From the NCBI GenBank assembly GCA_002104895.1, contig MCFG01000318.1, positions 1 through 35,000 on the forward strand: DNA of 35,000 nt. The letters are read 5' to 3'. The DNA comes from Anaeromyces robustus. Lineage: Eukaryota > Neocallimastigomycota > Neocallimastigomycetes > Neocallimastigales > Neocallimastigaceae. Shown here piece after piece: positions 13,571 through 26,580 of this stretch. Below the pieces are notes generated by a model. It had not been told where the DNA came from. It saw only the letters and a program-made list of their open reading frames with translations, and did not search any database. Every line of letters begins with the position of its first letter. Within the stretch, counting starts at the first letter, position 1. A program made the translations under genes and the position numbers.

Positions 13571-14519
13571 TTATTTATTAGATATTTGCGACTTTATTGA
13601 ACTCCAAAGTTCATATTGATATGCATCTATATCTCTATGTATCAAAGCATATTGCTTAAATATATTAATAAAATCATCCTTTCTTTCTTTTTCAAAACGT
13701 TGAATATCAGTATCAACTTGCAATGAAGCAATAGCTAATATACTTAATTGAGATTCTTGATCACCTTCTAATTGATTAATAAAATCTTTTGTACTAGAAA
13801 TATTATTTTGACGAGTAACAATTGGATCATTATCAATAAAAGAATTAATAGTACTTCTAAATCTAAGAATATTATTTTCTATACCAATACTACCAGTAGG
13901 TTCATAACTTGGTTCATGAGCATTTTCATTTTCCATATGTTTTAAATAATTTCTTTTATTTTCAAGTTGTTGAGAAATCTGTTGAAATCTCAAATATTTA
14001 TTTCTGTAAACTTTACAAACATTTAAAGCAATTTCAATATATTTTATATATTGTACAAGTGTATCAATAATATAAGTTTCCATATTTTGTAATGCAGTTT
14101 GTAACTTTGTATATAAAGTTTCTCCTGTCTTTCTAAATTGATCTAAAATTGGTGCATAAGGATCTTTCTCCATAGACCAACAATTATATATTTCACCTGA
14201 ATTTGAATATAATACACTTAAATCTTGAAGATTTTTACAAGCTTCGGATTGAATATTATACATTGCTGTAATATATTTTAAACATAAATTCAATTTGTCT
14301 TTTATTATAACAAGTCTTGGTTCTTATTATCATAATTATAATCATTATTTATGGATTATATACATTATTTTTTTATATAAAATGTAATGTATTTATAAAT
14401 ATAATATTATAATTTATATATAAATATTTAATTAATTAATAGTTAAAATAATTATTAATTGATTATTCTAAAAATAAATATAAAAATAAATGAAATCTTA
14501 TAATTTATTATTATTATTA

Positions 14520-14569
<50 letters not shown>

Positions 14570-15364
14570 AATACAAGAAACAATTTTGTTGGTGCCCTCT
14601 TTCAAATCAATAATATCTTGTTTTGAACTCCATTGAGCACCTTGTTGAATAAATAAATGAATAATATGCATACAACATAAGACTGGATGCTTTCTTAATC
14701 TATTCAAAAATGTTTGTAGCATACGTTTTCTTTTTTCGACCATTGTATCTTTTTGATTTTTACCGGATCCTGTAGCATATTCTATAAGATTTGATTTTCC
14801 TGGAATAGGTGGAATAATAAGAGTTGGGAAACGCGCTATCAAATGCTTTTGTAACATATCAAATTCTGAATATCTACGCTTAGTTTCAAATAATACTTCA
14901 TGATCTTGTTTCCTAATGGTCTGAATGGTGTAGATAATATATGAACTTCCGAAAAAGTCATTAATTTTTTCAGCTTGAGTAATTTCTATAAAATAATCAT
15001 TATAATTATCATGATTAAATATATTATCTAAAAGGTCACAACAATGAACCTTACTCTTTATATCAATTCCATATTCTTCAATAGAATTAATATTTGTTGA
15101 TCTTAATAAACGTTTAACATTCGGTTCAGGAGGTGTTATAAATGAACAATCAATTTGATTTCCAGCACTTTGAAGTAAATTTGGTTTATTTGGATATTCA
15201 ATATCGATATTTTTAAAACTTCCTTCTGTATCATCATTTAGGGTTGGATTTTCAATTTCAGAATCTTTATTATTAATATTATTATCAATATTATTATTAT
15301 TTATATCAACATCTTCATAATCTGGAGACATTAAAGGATCACTATCTACTGCTTGAAGTGACAT
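13571..15364 (-). CDS. Sorting nexin, Snx41/Atg20 type (PX-BAR), two exons
   Basis: Model complement(join(13571..14322, 14566..15364)), 516 residues. Residues 1-100 are acidic and Asn-rich. A PX domain spans about 122-243, with the PI3P-binding motif RRYSEF (163-168), the PPIP loop (185-188) and basic residues KRKR at 211-214. The second exon is a BAR helix bundle. It matches the Snx41/Atg20 family closely, especially the late segment IDNDPIVTRQNNISSTKDFI, where family members have IDGDP..TRRNNI. These proteins bind PI3P endosomes, pair with Snx4 and serve endosomal recycling and selective autophagy in yeast. The GTAATA donor lies at the start of an AAT run, so the poly-Asn tail of the first open frame is intron. 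Two AAG acceptors fit the phase (exon from 14322 or 14298), so a few junction residues are uncertain. The joined product includes both domains expected of the family. Confidence 0.9.
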
Positions 15365-17395
<2,031 letters not shown>

Positions 17396-19435
17396 TTAAA
17401 ATGCAAAAGATCCAGACTCTCTTCTATTATTTTCTATGTGTGGATATTGTTGTTGTAATATATATTGATATAAATCATCATCGTTGTTTTTACATATATC
17501 ATTTACTATTGAAAATCCTTCATGATTTATTGTATCTGAATCTGCTTTATGGTCTATTAGATACTTGAATAATGTAACATTTCTATCTTTATATACAAAG
17601 TAAAGTAATGTATTACCATATTTATCTTGAATATTAATATCTGCTCCATGATTAATTAAGTATTTTAATAACTCAATATTTCTATTTCTATACACTTGGA
17701 ATATTATAGAATTACCCTTTATATCTTTTTCATTCATTAAATATGGATACTTAACAATTAAATATTTAAATAAACCATATTTTTTATTTCTATAGGCATA
17801 ATATAGTATAGTATTTCCTTGATTTGTTTTATCATCCGGATTAGCACCATGGTCTATCAAATATTTAAATAATTCAATATTGCCACTTTTACATGAATAC
17901 ATTAATGCTGTATCACCTTCATCTCCCTTTTCATTACAATTAGCTTGATTTTCTATCAAAAATTTAACCAATTTAAAATCTCCATTTTCACACGCATACA
18001 TCAATACTGTATGACCACATTCATCTTTCTCATTAATATTTGCATTATTTTCAATTAAATATTTTGCTAACCCTAAATTACCTTTATCACATGCATTCAT
18101 TAATGGTGTAAAACCAACATTATCTTTTTCATTAATATTTGCATTGTGTTCTATAAGATATTTAATCATTTCTAAATCTTCTCTTTCACAAGCACACATT
18201 AATATTGTACTACCATTATCACTTCGAATATTAACATCAGCATTATGTTTAATTAAATATTTTACTATATCAATATAACCATTTTCATAAGCTGTAATTA
18301 ATGCTGTATCTCCATAAGTTCCTTTTTCATTTAGCATAGCTTGATGTTCTGTTAAATATTCTATAATTTCTTTTTTTCCATTTCTACATGAAATAACTAA
18401 AGCTGTATTATTTTTTTTATCCTTTTCATTAATATTTGAATTATTTTCAATTAATAATTTAATAATATCAAAATTCCCTATTTCACATGCATACATTAGT
18501 GCCGTATAATCATCATTATTTTTATTATTAACATTGGCATAATGATCAATTAAATATTTTACAGCATCTACGTTTTCTTTTTGAGTTGATATCATTAAAG
18601 CTGTATTACCTGAAACCTTTTCATTTTCATTAACATTAGATCCATTTTCAATAGCAAATTTTATTAAATCAATTTGATTTCCATTACATATTAATGTTAA
18701 AACTTCATTTCTTTTGAAAAAATTTTTGATAAAATCAATATTTAAATTATATAAAAATTTAACTATTTCATAATTATTTATTGAAATTGCATATAAAAAA
18801 AGCTGGTCATTGATGTTAGTTTCATTTAAAAATTTTTTCTTAGAATTTAATATAACATTATTTATTTCATTATTAGTTTTTTTCTGTTTATTTTTTGAAA
18901 AAATAATTAATTTTGATATTAAATCATTATTAATTTTTATATTTATATAATTAATTAATGTTTTAATCAAATAAAGTTTTTCTTTTTTAATTAATTCTTT
19001 TAACAAAAAAAAATTTATATTTCGTTGACTATCATTATCCCAAATCTTAATATTATGTTCTAATAAAAAAATTAATGATCTTGCATTCAACTTATCATGA
19101 GATAATAAATACAACAAGACATTTTCACCACTATTATTATAATAATTAATATTCACACCTTCTGTTAAAAAAAGTTCTGCAATGTCATATTTATGGTTTT
19201 CTAATGCTATAAAAAATGGTGTTTCATTCAAATTAGTTTCATAATTTAAATTAGTATAAAAACGTTTAATTATAAATTCTATTATAGAATATGAAATATG
19301 ATTTTTTAAACAAAATATTAATATATCAAAATTTGATTTATTAATATATTCTAAATCAATACCAATATTTTTATCAAAGAATTCGTAAATTTTGAAAAAA
19401 TTATCTGTTTTAATTGTATTTTGTATTACTTCCAT
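17396..19435 (-). CDS. Ankyrin-repeat protein, intronless
   Basis: 679 residues from a clear ATG, with no intron. Residues 1-230 hold a divergent N-terminal region with two or three weak ankyrin-like units (for example LNETPFFIALENHKYDIAEL). From about residue 240 to the C-terminus there are about thirteen contiguous 33-residue ankyrin repeats with the canonical G-TALM-AC--GN-E-VKYLIEHGAN-N pattern, the commonest turn being NINEKD. The last repeat is degenerate and the protein ends in a short tail. No signal peptide, membrane span, SOCS box, kinase or other effector domain is visible. Ankyrin stacks bind protein partners, so it is probably a scaffold or adaptor with an unknown partner. Large ankyrin families are common in gut fungal genomes, and repeat number is expected to vary between relatives. 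Confidence 0.93.
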   Translation of the reverse strand: MEVIQNTIKTDNFFKIYEFFDKNIGIDLEYINKSNFDILIFCLKNHISYSIIEFIIKRFYTNLNYETNLNETPFFIALENHKYDIAELFLTEGVNINYYNNSGENVLLYLLSHDKLNARSLIFLLEHNIKIWDNDSQRNINFFLLKELIKKEKLYLIKTLINYINIKINNDLISKLIIFSKNKQKKTNNEINNVILNSKKKFLNETNINDQLFLYAISINNYEIVKFLYNLNIDFIKNFFKRNEVLTLICNGNQIDLIKFAIENGSNVNENEKVSGNTALMISTQKENVDAVKYLIDHYANVNNKNNDDYTALMYACEIGNFDIIKLLIENNSNINEKDKKNNTALVISCRNGKKEIIEYLTEHQAMLNEKGTYGDTALITAYENGYIDIVKYLIKHNADVNIRSDNGSTILMCACEREDLEMIKYLIEHNANINEKDNVGFTPLMNACDKGNLGLAKYLIENNANINEKDECGHTVLMYACENGDFKLVKFLIENQANCNEKGDEGDTALMYSCKSGNIELFKYLIDHGANPDDKTNQGNTILYYAYRNKKYGLFKYLIVKYPYLMNEKDIKGNSIIFQVYRNRNIELLKYLINHGADINIQDKYGNTLLYFVYKDRNVTLFKYLIDHKADSDTINHEGFSIVNDICKNNDDDLYQYILQQQYPHIENNRRESGSFAF

Positions 19436-19659
19436 TATGTATTATAATTGTTTAATTAATGTATAATAGATGAGGAAAAAAAGAATTATAATAAATTATA
19501 TTACATTCATCTTTAGAAAAGAAAAAAAAAGAAAAGAAAGAAAATAAGGTATTTTATATAAATAAATAATTAAATAAAAAATTTTTCCTTCAACTATTTA
19601 TAGAAAGCAAATAAAATTAAATATTTATAGTGCTGTATACATATTTAATACATATATTA

Positions 19660-19694
<35 letters not shown>

Positions 19695-20380
19695 ATTATT
19701 TACTAAAATTCTTACTCTATGTATATAATATTTCAAAATAATAACTTCTTTATATATTAATATAGTAATATCTTATCATATTTTAATTATTTTTTCTTGT
19801 TCTATTATAATCAAAAAAATAAAACTATAACAAAATTAAATGAATAAATGTACTTTTTTATTCATATTTAATAAAAAATGTTAATAACAAAAAATCATAA
19901 AAAAAGATTTAAAATTAATTAAAAATAAAATAAGAAAAAATTAATAATGTAAATAAAGTTAGCATTTTTTTGATTGACCACGTTATAAAAAATTTTTTAA
20001 TTATAATTATTTAGATAAACTTAAAATATTAACATATAATAAATTAAAAAAATAATATATTTAACCATAAAAACATTTTCAAAATATATTCAAATTTAAA
20101 TTTATTTTAATATTTCAATAAAATTTTATTTCAGGATGTACTTTTTAAATATACGTGTATTTCGTTCTATAATTACAATTATGTATTTAATTCTAATTTC
20201 CATATTATAAAAAAAAAATTAAAATTTTAATTAAATATATAAATATATAAACTAATAAAATAGTATTATATAATTAAAAATAATAATAGCAATGAAAAAA
20301 ATTAATGAAAATTAAAATATATATATTTATAATTTTATTACAATTATTACTATTACTATTATTATTATTATTTATTATTA

Positions 20381-20416
<36 letters not shown>
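19436..20416. other. Intergenic region between ankyrin and helicase genes
   Basis: Both neighbours are on the minus strand, so this holds the ankyrin gene's promoter at its left end and the helicase 3' UTR at its right end. It contains a 28-nt poly(T) run (19663-19690; A-rich on the coding strand) and an ATT array running up to the helicase stop codon (about 20340-20415). No gene is seen. Confidence 0.6.
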
Positions 20417-20417
<1 letters not shown>

Positions 20418-22786
20418 CAATCAGAATCATCACTATTTGATCCTGAACTTGAATTAGAATCACTCTCATTTTCACTTTCTGATTCTGAACTTGAACTAGA
20501 ATCACTCTCATTTTCACTTTCCGATTCTAAACTTGAAATAGAATCGCTTTCATTTTCACTTTCTGATTCCGAACTTGAACTAGAATTACTTTCTGAATTT
20601 GAATTAGTTTTCTCTTTTTGTTCATTTTCTATTTTTTTATTTGTTTTATTTAATTTTTTATTATCTTTATTAAACTTCTTTTGATATACTTCTTCCTTTA
20701 ATTCCTTTAATGACTCATTATAAATTTCATAGAACGGATTTATATCTTTATCTTTAAAATTCTTCTTTTTAACTTTTTTATTTTCTTCACGATCAATACG
20801 AGACATCATATCTTTAAACCATCTAGCTTCACGTGCTTCAACAATTGATATAGCTTGACCTTCTCTACCTGCTCTGGCTGTACGTCCTACACGATGAACA
20901 TAAGTCTTTGGACGATTTGGTATTTCATAGTTAATAACAAAATCAAAAGATAAATCATTAGATAAATCAAGACCACGTGCCATAATATCTGAACAAATAA
21001 TAATTGTAGGTAAAGTATCAGAATGTAAAATTTTACGACGAGTAACTAATGGCATTTCTGATGAAATAACAGCTGTTGTTATAGATTGGAATTTAGATGA
21101 ATTTCTATCAATATCCATTGCATTTTTATTATCTTCATCTTCATTTTCATCTTCCTTTATCTTTTTTTCCCAAAGTTTATTAAATATATGTATTAAACGA
21201 CCTAATCTATGAGCTGATTCAAGTGAATTAGTAAAACAAAGGGCATTTTTAATTTTACTATTATATAATAAATGGAATAAAGCCAAAGGTTTTTGACCAG
21301 AATCTTTACAGATCATCATAAATTCATGTAAATCTGGTGGTATAACATAGTGTGAATCAACTAATGATATTTCTTCGTTAATATCTGAATTATCATCATC
21401 ATTTTTATTAGAATTAGTAACAACAGTTGAAACAGAAATATATGTTGGATTAAATAACTGTAAGGAAGCAATTTTTGCCGGATTTCTTGTTAGCGTAGCA
21501 GAAAATAGTAACTTCTGTACTGGAGTACAATGATTTATTCTATTTTCATTTGATAAATAATCATAATTTATATCAGTAACCAAATTTGCGGTATTTTTTC
21601 TATAAGTTTTTGCAGTATTTTCTGGTAAACCTAATTCATTAATATTAAAATTATTAATACAATTCTTAAATAGTGACATATTTGAAGATTTATCATTAAT
21701 AGAAGAATCTTTTTTCGAAATTGAATTTATACAATTTAAAACTTGATTTAACCAATCTTGATAATGCTGATTTAATAAACGGTCTGCTTCATCAATAATT
21801 AAATATCTTAAATGAGATAAAGTAAATCCAGGTGTTCCATTTAAATGATCTATTAATCTACCAGGAGTAGCAATTACAATATCAACTTTACAATTTCCTG
21901 TTTTTTCATCAATTAATTGACTTTGTTCATTAGAAAAACTAATACTACCTGTAATTGCTATAACCTTTAAATTAGTTTTTCGAGTAAAATAATTAAATGT
22001 TTCTTTAACTTGAGCAACCAAGTCACGTGTTGGTAATATAATAAGTGCACGAAGACGTTGAATAATTCTTTTTGATAAAGTCTCTATAATTGGTAATACA
22101 TAAGCTAAAGTTTTTCCTGAACCTGTTGGTGCTGAAACACATAAGTCACCAGTCATTCTTGTGGAAGTTGGTGTTGATAATAAAAATGGTAAAACACTAG
22201 TTTGAACTGGAAATAAATGTGTAATTTTCATTTGATTTAAACTTGAAATAACAGTTTTTGAAAGGTAAAATTTGGGATTATTTATATCATTTTCTTCATT
22301 TTTTTCTATATACGGTGAAATCAAAATTGGTTTAGCTAACCATTCTGGTAAACCTAATAATGATTTTTTTTCTTTTTTATTTCTATTTTTATCATTCTTA
22401 ATATTAATACTATTTTGTTCAATTCTCTTTTTTTTATCAAAATGTGGTTGGATTTTTAAATTATCATCTGTTATCTCATCATTATTTTCAATTTCAATTT
22501 CAATTTTTCTTTTTTTGGTATCATTATTTTCATTCTCATTTTCATTTTCATTTTTTTCTTTATTCGTTTTAAATGTATTCTCATTCAATTCTTCCACTGA
22601 ATTTTCTTTATTTTTTATATTTGATTCTTTAACTATTTTTTTATTTTTTTGACTCTCTTCTTTTTTCTTTTTTTTTAATTTTTTTATTTTATTTTCTACT
22701 TTCGATAAATAGGTATTTTTATTATTATCGCTATCATTTTGGTCATTTCGTTGATTTTCTAATTCATATCTCGATACCGAAAACAT
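20417..22786 (-). CDS. DEAD-box RNA helicase, Dbp6/DDX51 type (60S ribosome biogenesis)
   Basis: 789 residues, one exon. The N-terminal 140 residues are Lys/Asn/Glu-rich and probably disordered. The helicase core has a Q motif (Q195), motif I APTGSGKT (219-226), Ia LPTRDL, Ib TPGRL, motif II DEAD (332-335), motif III SAT (429-431), motif IV CFTNS, motif V SDIMARGLD, and motif VI HRVGRTARAGR (631-641). Local wording such as LLFSATLTRNP and KNALCFTNSLESAHRL, and the long insert between motifs II and III, fit the Dbp6/DDX51 subfamily, which remodels early nucleolar pre-60S particles in yeast. The C-terminus has a Lys-rich stretch and then a Ser/Glu tail built of near-identical 14-residue units, unusual for the core family but common in nucleolar proteins. 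All catalytic motifs are intact. Subfamily placement is from memory of motif wording. Confidence 0.93.
20450..20585 (-). repeat. 42-bp in-frame tandem repeat coding the helicase acidic tail
   Basis: About three copies of a 42-bp unit encode SSSSESESENESDS with minor changes. Clusters of Ser followed by Glu/Asp resemble casein kinase 2 target sites; phosphorylation is inferred. Confidence 0.85.
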
Positions 22787-22838
22787 TTCAAAAATAATAT
22801 TAATAATGATAAAGATAAAAAATTTAAAAAAATAAAAA

Positions 22839-22843
<5 letters not shown>

Positions 22844-22891
<48 letters not shown>
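22844..22891. repeat. 48-nt poly(A) tract, longest homopolymer in the window
   Basis: An uninterrupted 48-nt A run close upstream of the helicase start codon (minus strand). A nucleosome-excluding promoter element is plausible; exact length may be affected by sequencing error. Confidence 0.8.
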
Positions 22892-22893
<2 letters not shown>

Positions 22894-22937
22894 AAAAAAA
22901 AATCAGCAAATAATATTTGTCAAAATAATAAAATATT

Positions 22938-22946
22938 ATTTATTTT

Positions 22947-23042
<96 letters not shown>

Positions 23043-23084
23043 TTAATTAAATAATTAATTAATTAATTAATTAATTAATTAATA
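22938..23084. repeat. Compound TTTA / AATT microsatellite
   Basis: About 26 TTTA units followed without a gap by about nine AATT units. The AATT part is fully self-complementary and could form a hairpin. Confidence 0.88.
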
Positions 23085-23258
23085 ATATCTAATATAAATA
23101 TATACATAAATATTAAAATAAGAAATTATTATTCATTAAAATGTACATAATACATAAAAAATTATATATTTAAATTATATTTTCTTTATAATTTATTCAT
23201 CTATATCTTTTTTTTAAACTATTTCATTTTTTATATTAAAATAATTAATTAGTTTTTT

Positions 23259-24877
23259 TCATGAAGCGGATTTTAATATTGCACTCCCTCTATTTTGGTT
23301 GTTGGATTTAGTTGCAAGACTACCACTACCACAATTGCTATTATTATTGTTACGACTACTATGATTATAACCATATCCACTTTTCTTTTTAGAAATACAA
23401 TGTACAGATTCTGTGTAATGTAATTTAATTATATGATTAAATAATTTTGATTGAGTCTGATTTTCTGATAAAACTTTATGAACTTTTGGTTTATGAACCT
23501 TTTTCTTTTTGAATAATCTAATACCATACAAAAGTGTAAAATTATACATTGAGAGTATAACATATATACATTTAAATAATATAAAATACACTATATAATT
23601 TTTCATTTCTATATGATTCATTATATTAAATACAACAAAAAGTACTATATCACCAACAACAGTAAAAACTATATATCTTATATCATAATAAATACTTGAA
23701 AGATTCCATTCAAGGAATGATAAACAAAAAATAACCAATGATATTAAAAAGTTTGTAGAAAATAATAAAAACATAACAATATAACTAGAAAAATCATTTA
23801 AATAACAAGATTTAAAATTTTTTCCATTAGTAACTATTATTTCTTTAACAGAATATGGAGGTGAGAATATAGTTAATTCAATTGAAACAACGTTTAATAT
23901 CAAGAAAAATACAATTGAAATATATTTTTTTTCAAAAACCCATATTGATATATCGTTTTCTTGTGGAAAGTTTACAATTAATCTATATACCAATGGTGCC
24001 ATATTTAATGTATAACCAATAGATAAAAATGCTGATTTCATATGACATTTTAATGAACTTAAATCACCATATTCTAATATTCCAACCCATAACATAATAA
24101 TACATCCTATAACAGATATGAACCAAAATTCATGATCAATAAAATCGAAATTTAGTTTAAATCTTTCTGAATGAAGAAATAGTAAAGAAGAAAGCATGAC
24201 CAACGTACAAAAAGATACTACAATAATATATACTAAACCGACAGGATTATTATCTGTTGAAAGTGAAACATTATAAAACTTTAAAATATCATCTATATAC
24301 TGTACAATTTCATCCTCATCATGATCTTCATATAAATATTCATAAATATAATTTCTAAACATTTGTGAATATTTATCATATTCAGTAGTTTTATAGGTTG
24401 GTCTAGCAATAGGTTGAAAACTTTTAAAGAATTCACAATCTATAACTTTACAAACTTCTTCATCTTCATATAAACTAAGAATTCCAGAGAATAATCCTCT
24501 TTCCATAATAAATTTTTTCTGCACCTCCTTAGATGTCATATATGTAATTGCTTTAACTGCAGCTTCTCTTTTTTCCCCTTCAACATAATCTCCAATGCCA
24601 ATATTATATCCACCTATAGTTGTACCTGATAAACCTTTTTTATAACCTGGTAAAATTGTTCTAGGAATATCTCTTGAAGGTAAATACCAATATTTTAAAA
24701 AAATATAGTTACCGTCATATAATCTATCAACAGTTAATGTATCATCACTTAAAAATATTGTATCTTTATTATATAATTTTATATTTATAATAATTAAAAA
24801 AAATAAAAAAAAATAATAATAGTAATAATAATAAAATTTATTTTAGTCATTAATATGTTTTAAATAATTATTGTTAT

Positions 24878-24921
<44 letters not shown>

Positions 24922-26051
24922 CTGTTTGTGTATTTGTGTATTATTTTACCTGATGAAACTTCATCTTTAATTTTTTTCATCATTCTTAATGCATTTTTAG
25001 TTTCTTCACTTTTTATTTCTGGGAAAGGTGAATCAACTGATTCTCTAAAAGTATATATAAATTCATATATTGAACACATTCCAAGTTCCTTTCCTTATAA
25101 TTATAATATAATATTTTACAATATTACGAAAATTGAAAATATTTAATAATTATTAAAATTACTATATGTATTTTTTATATTTTACATACGTGGAAATAAA
25201 CCATTATATCCAATTAAATCAACATCTGGATTAGCTTTCTTTTCTGCTTCTATAATATATTTACTAGTTTCAATTAATTCATCCCATGTTTCAGGAAATG
25301 TTTTATTATAATTTTTTAATAATGCTTTATTTGTATATAAAACGGTATATTCAATTGATACTGGCTATTTATTCACATATATTATTGATTAATAAATAAT
25401 AAATATATGTTAATTTTAGATTTATTATAATATTATTTATATTATAAAATAATTAAAAAGATTATATATACTTACAAGTCCAACCCATTTATTATTAAAA
25501 ACACTCGTTTGAGATGCAATACCAGGTTTATACATTTCAATATGTTCTTCAGGTAAATGGTCTTTTAAATTTAATAAATATGGTTCAAACCTTTTTGCAT
25601 AAAGATTATCATAGAAATATATATCATATTTTTCAGATTTTTTTTTAAGAAGTGTTTCTACAGTTGATCCATAGCCACCAACATTAAATGTTGTATTATC
25701 TAATGTTAATAAATTAATATTTAAAGTAATATTTAAATTATGACTGTTTGAATATCTATTAAATTCATAGACTAATGGAGTATATATTTGACCATCTACA
25801 TTATGTGAATAAGCTAATGCATTAATTGTAATAGCATTTCCGAAATTTACTATTAATATAATGAAATAATAATATTAATATTTTTAATTATATAATATTA
25901 TATATATATTAGTTGTAATTATAAACTACTATCATAAATTATATTGTGGTATTCTATATATAAATAATTTTTTTCATAATAAATATACTAAAATCTTATT
26001 ACATAAGTTTAATATAAGCACTATAAAATATAGTAAATATTGTAATATCAT
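23259..26051 (-). CDS. Class C GPCR-like receptor with bacterial-type solute-binding ectodomain (five exons)
   Basis: Model complement(join(23259..24763, 24950..25093, 25190..25364, 25476..25849, 26003..26051)), 748 residues, every junction in phase. A short first exon supplies the only ATG and a signal peptide (about 1-22, cut after FGNA). Residues about 23-345 resemble bacterial ABC sugar-binding proteins (SBP class II). Examples are GLPVSIEYTVLYTNKALL, PETWDELIETSKYI, LIGYNGLFP, the YEFIYTFRESVDSPFPE hinge region and GGYNIGIGDYVEGEKR near its end. Seven membrane spans follow at about 421-444, 460-479, 487-511, 528-548, 573-598, 610-630 and 638-664. Cys487 at the top of TM3 and Cys567 in the second extracellular loop form the expected class C disulfide pair. 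The tail (665-748) is basic, then Ser/Asn/Gly-rich. Such fusions are reported as expanded in anaerobic gut fungi and are presumed nutrient sensors. Ligand and downstream coupling are unknown. Confidence 0.88.
24880..24925. repeat. TA/TG dinucleotide microsatellite inside a receptor intron
   Basis: A (TA)n run passes into (TG)n and TGTTTGTG variants. It sits inside the 186-nt intron (24764-24949) of the receptor gene. If read through, it would encode a spurious Tyr-Ile repeat. Confidence 0.9.
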
Positions 26052-26140
26052 TTTCCTGAAATAACCAAATAATTAAACTTTGAAATTTTTATTGAAAAAA
26101 TATTTTATGAATATATTAAAATAATAATTTTTTATTAAAA

Positions 26141-26173
<33 letters not shown>

Positions 26174-26533
26174 TAAAAATAAACAAAAAAAAATCTATCA
26201 TTCATCTTTAAAGAAAAAATTCTTTAAATATTAAAGATATTACATTTTTATTATATTTTATATTTAATCAATTTCTCATGAAAAATTACAAAATCACTAT
26301 AGAAATTACTTAAATTGGTTTTCATATGGTAGAACTTTATAGATTATAAAATTATAAAAATCATTTAAAATTTTAAAGTTTTGTATATAATAATTAATCC
26401 TTTTTCATTACTTACTCGATAATTGTATATAAATAAAAATATGTATAAATGTTATTATTAGAAAAATTAAAAATTTAAGTTTTTTTATAATTTTATTATT
26501 GAGAATTTTTTAAAAAATTAATTATCTCCAAAA

Positions 26534-26580
<47 letters not shown>

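Larger units (their letters stand above)
22787..23258. other. Intergenic region between helicase and receptor genes
   Basis: The region holds a 48-nt poly(A) run (22844-22891), which is poly(T) on the helicase's coding strand, starting 58 nt upstream of its start codon. A long TTTA array (about 22938-23044) then passes directly into an (AATT)n array (about 23042-23084). The remainder is the receptor's 3' UTR. No gene is seen. Confidence 0.7.

Noticed and set aside
14278-14293. Independent start for a BAR-only protein
   Set aside because: The frame there opens with TTG, not ATG, and is the family-expected continuation of the PX exon.
22272-22652. Plus-strand open frame opposite the helicase N-terminus
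   Set aside because: Its Phe/Ser/Leu-rich product mirrors the Lys/Asn/Glu codons of the helicase, which has intact motifs on the other strand.
26414-26510. Alternative first exon for the receptor: a hydrophobic stretch with basic n-region ending in a GTAAGT donor
   Set aside because: It looks like a signal peptide and fits the phase, but it has no ATG before an upstream stop and no acceptor to bring one in. The ATG-bearing exon at 26003-26051 is preferred.
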